Assembly: GCA_017860675.1 (NCBI GenBank)
Contig: JAGDMV010000111.1
Coordinates: forward strand, 1 to 6,137
Origin: Chloroflexota bacterium
Lineage (GTDB): Bacteria > Chloroflexota > Limnocylindria > Limnocylindrales > CSP1-4
Direction of reading: 5' to 3'
Length of the DNA stretch: 6,137 nt
Below are positions 5,672 through 6,137 of the stretch, in pieces; the first letter of the stretch is position 1, and each line of letters begins with the position of its first letter. The position numbers and the translations under genes were made by a program. The notes below the pieces were generated by a model. It was not told the DNA's origin and ran no database searches. It worked only from the letters and a program-made list of their open reading frames with translations.

Positions 5672-6137
5672 TCAACTATCCGCAGCCGCCGCGTCACAGG
5701 TGCCCCTGTACTCGCACCAGCGGCAGCGCTTCTGGGCGGGCCGCGGGTCGAACTCGCGCCGCCGGGCGCTCGTCGCCATGGCCACCAGGTCGCGCTCGAA
5801 GCCGGCGAGGTCGGCCGGGGTCCTGGAGGTGATGATCTCGCTCCCGTCGTCGGCGAAGTAGAGGGAGAGGCGCGAGGCGGGCGGGAGGACTGCGCCGGTG
5901 GCCGGGTCGCGCAGTGCGCCCGTGTCGGCGGCGTAGGCGTAGGCGGTCAGCTGCCGGTCGGCGTGGACCCAGGCCGGGTCCCACGGCCGGCCGGTCTTGT
6001 AGTCGGTGATGGCGGTCGAGCCGTCGGGGGCTCGGTCCACCCGGTCGAGGTAGCCGACGAAGCGGATCACGCCGCCGTCGTCCGGCAGGGCGAGGTCGAG
6101 GCCGAAGCCGAGCTCGACCGCGACCGGGCTCGCATCG
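5672..6137 (-). CDS. RecB/Cas4-like PD-(D/E)XK nuclease, C-terminal part
   Basis: The last 154 residues of a minus-strand gene whose beginning lies beyond base 6137; the frame stays open to the edge, and a GTG at 6070 falls in the middle of the domain, so it is not the start. Visible motifs, numbered from the window edge: VELGFGLDL with E8, FVGYLDRVDR with D31, ITDYKTG with D45 and K47 (the D-x-K of the fold), and RQLTAYAYA with Q62 and Y66 (the QxxxY motif of RecB-type nucleases). Together these give a complete metal-dependent nuclease core. The tail has C138-x2-C141-x5-C147 (CRWCEYRGTC), like the 4Fe-4S-binding cysteine cluster of AddB and Cas4; the fourth cysteine in those families sits N-terminal to the core and would be outside the window. 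It may be a free-standing RecB-like nuclease or the end of an AddB-like or UvrD/RecB-type helicase-nuclease for double-strand break repair. No cas genes are visible nearby. Confidence 0.87.
   Translation of the reverse strand, partial: DASPVAVELGFGLDLALPDDGGVIRFVGYLDRVDRAPDGSTAITDYKTGRPWDPAWVHADRQLTAYAYAADTGALRDPATGAVLPPASRLSLYFADDGSEIITSRTPADLAGFERDLVAMATSARRREFDPRPAQKRCRWCEYRGTCDAAAADS

Noticed and set aside
5672..6137. CRISPR-associated Cas4 and a nearby CRISPR locus
   Set aside because: The nuclease and cysteine motifs also fit AddB/RecB-type proteins, the N-terminal part is missing, and there are no CRISPR repeats or other cas genes in the window.

Overview
This is a GC-rich (roughly 70% or more by eye) bacterial chromosomal segment with six protein genes, one cut by the right edge. 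Codon third positions are almost all G or C, and as a result several antisense and out-of-frame stretches are open by chance. Base composition, a bacterial lipoprotein-type serpin, and the mix of housekeeping and orphan genes fit a Chloroflexota (for example the Limnocylindria/Ellin6529 type) or actinobacterial soil or aquatic lineage. No marker gene is present, so this placement is inference only. I see no tRNA, rRNA, CRISPR array, insertion sequence or phage gene.

Layout from left to right: (1) a plus-strand extradiol dioxygenase of the DODA/YgiD family (19-879); (2) a short convergent gap holding a perfect GC-rich hairpin (887-901); (3) a large minus-strand gene (929-2275) of unrecognised family, whose residue pattern suggests a DNA polymerase beta-type nucleotidyltransferase domain followed by a helical C-terminal half; (4) a 44-bp divergent spacer with a Shine-Dalgarno sequence on each strand and the palindrome ATCGATCGAT; (5) a plus-strand DnaQ-like DEDDh 3'-5' exonuclease with a GTG start (2320-2892); (6) a 340-bp GC-rich non-coding stretch; (7) a complete serpin with a lipoprotein signal peptide and an inhibitory-type reactive-centre hinge (3233-4513); (8) a 136-bp spacer; (9) a PfkB-family carbohydrate kinase with a GTG start (4650-5645); (10) the C-terminal part of a RecB/Cas4-like PD-(D/E)XK nuclease with a three-cysteine tail on the minus strand (5672 to beyond the window).

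The genes do not form one clear pathway. The only pairing that suggests joint action is the head-to-head nucleotidyltransferase-like gene and the DEDDh exonuclease, which share one very short promoter region. The serpin would act outside the membrane as a surface-anchored protease inhibitor. The dioxygenase and sugar kinase are ordinary metabolic enzymes with unknown substrates. The orphan nucleotidyltransferase-like protein is the best candidate for something undescribed.
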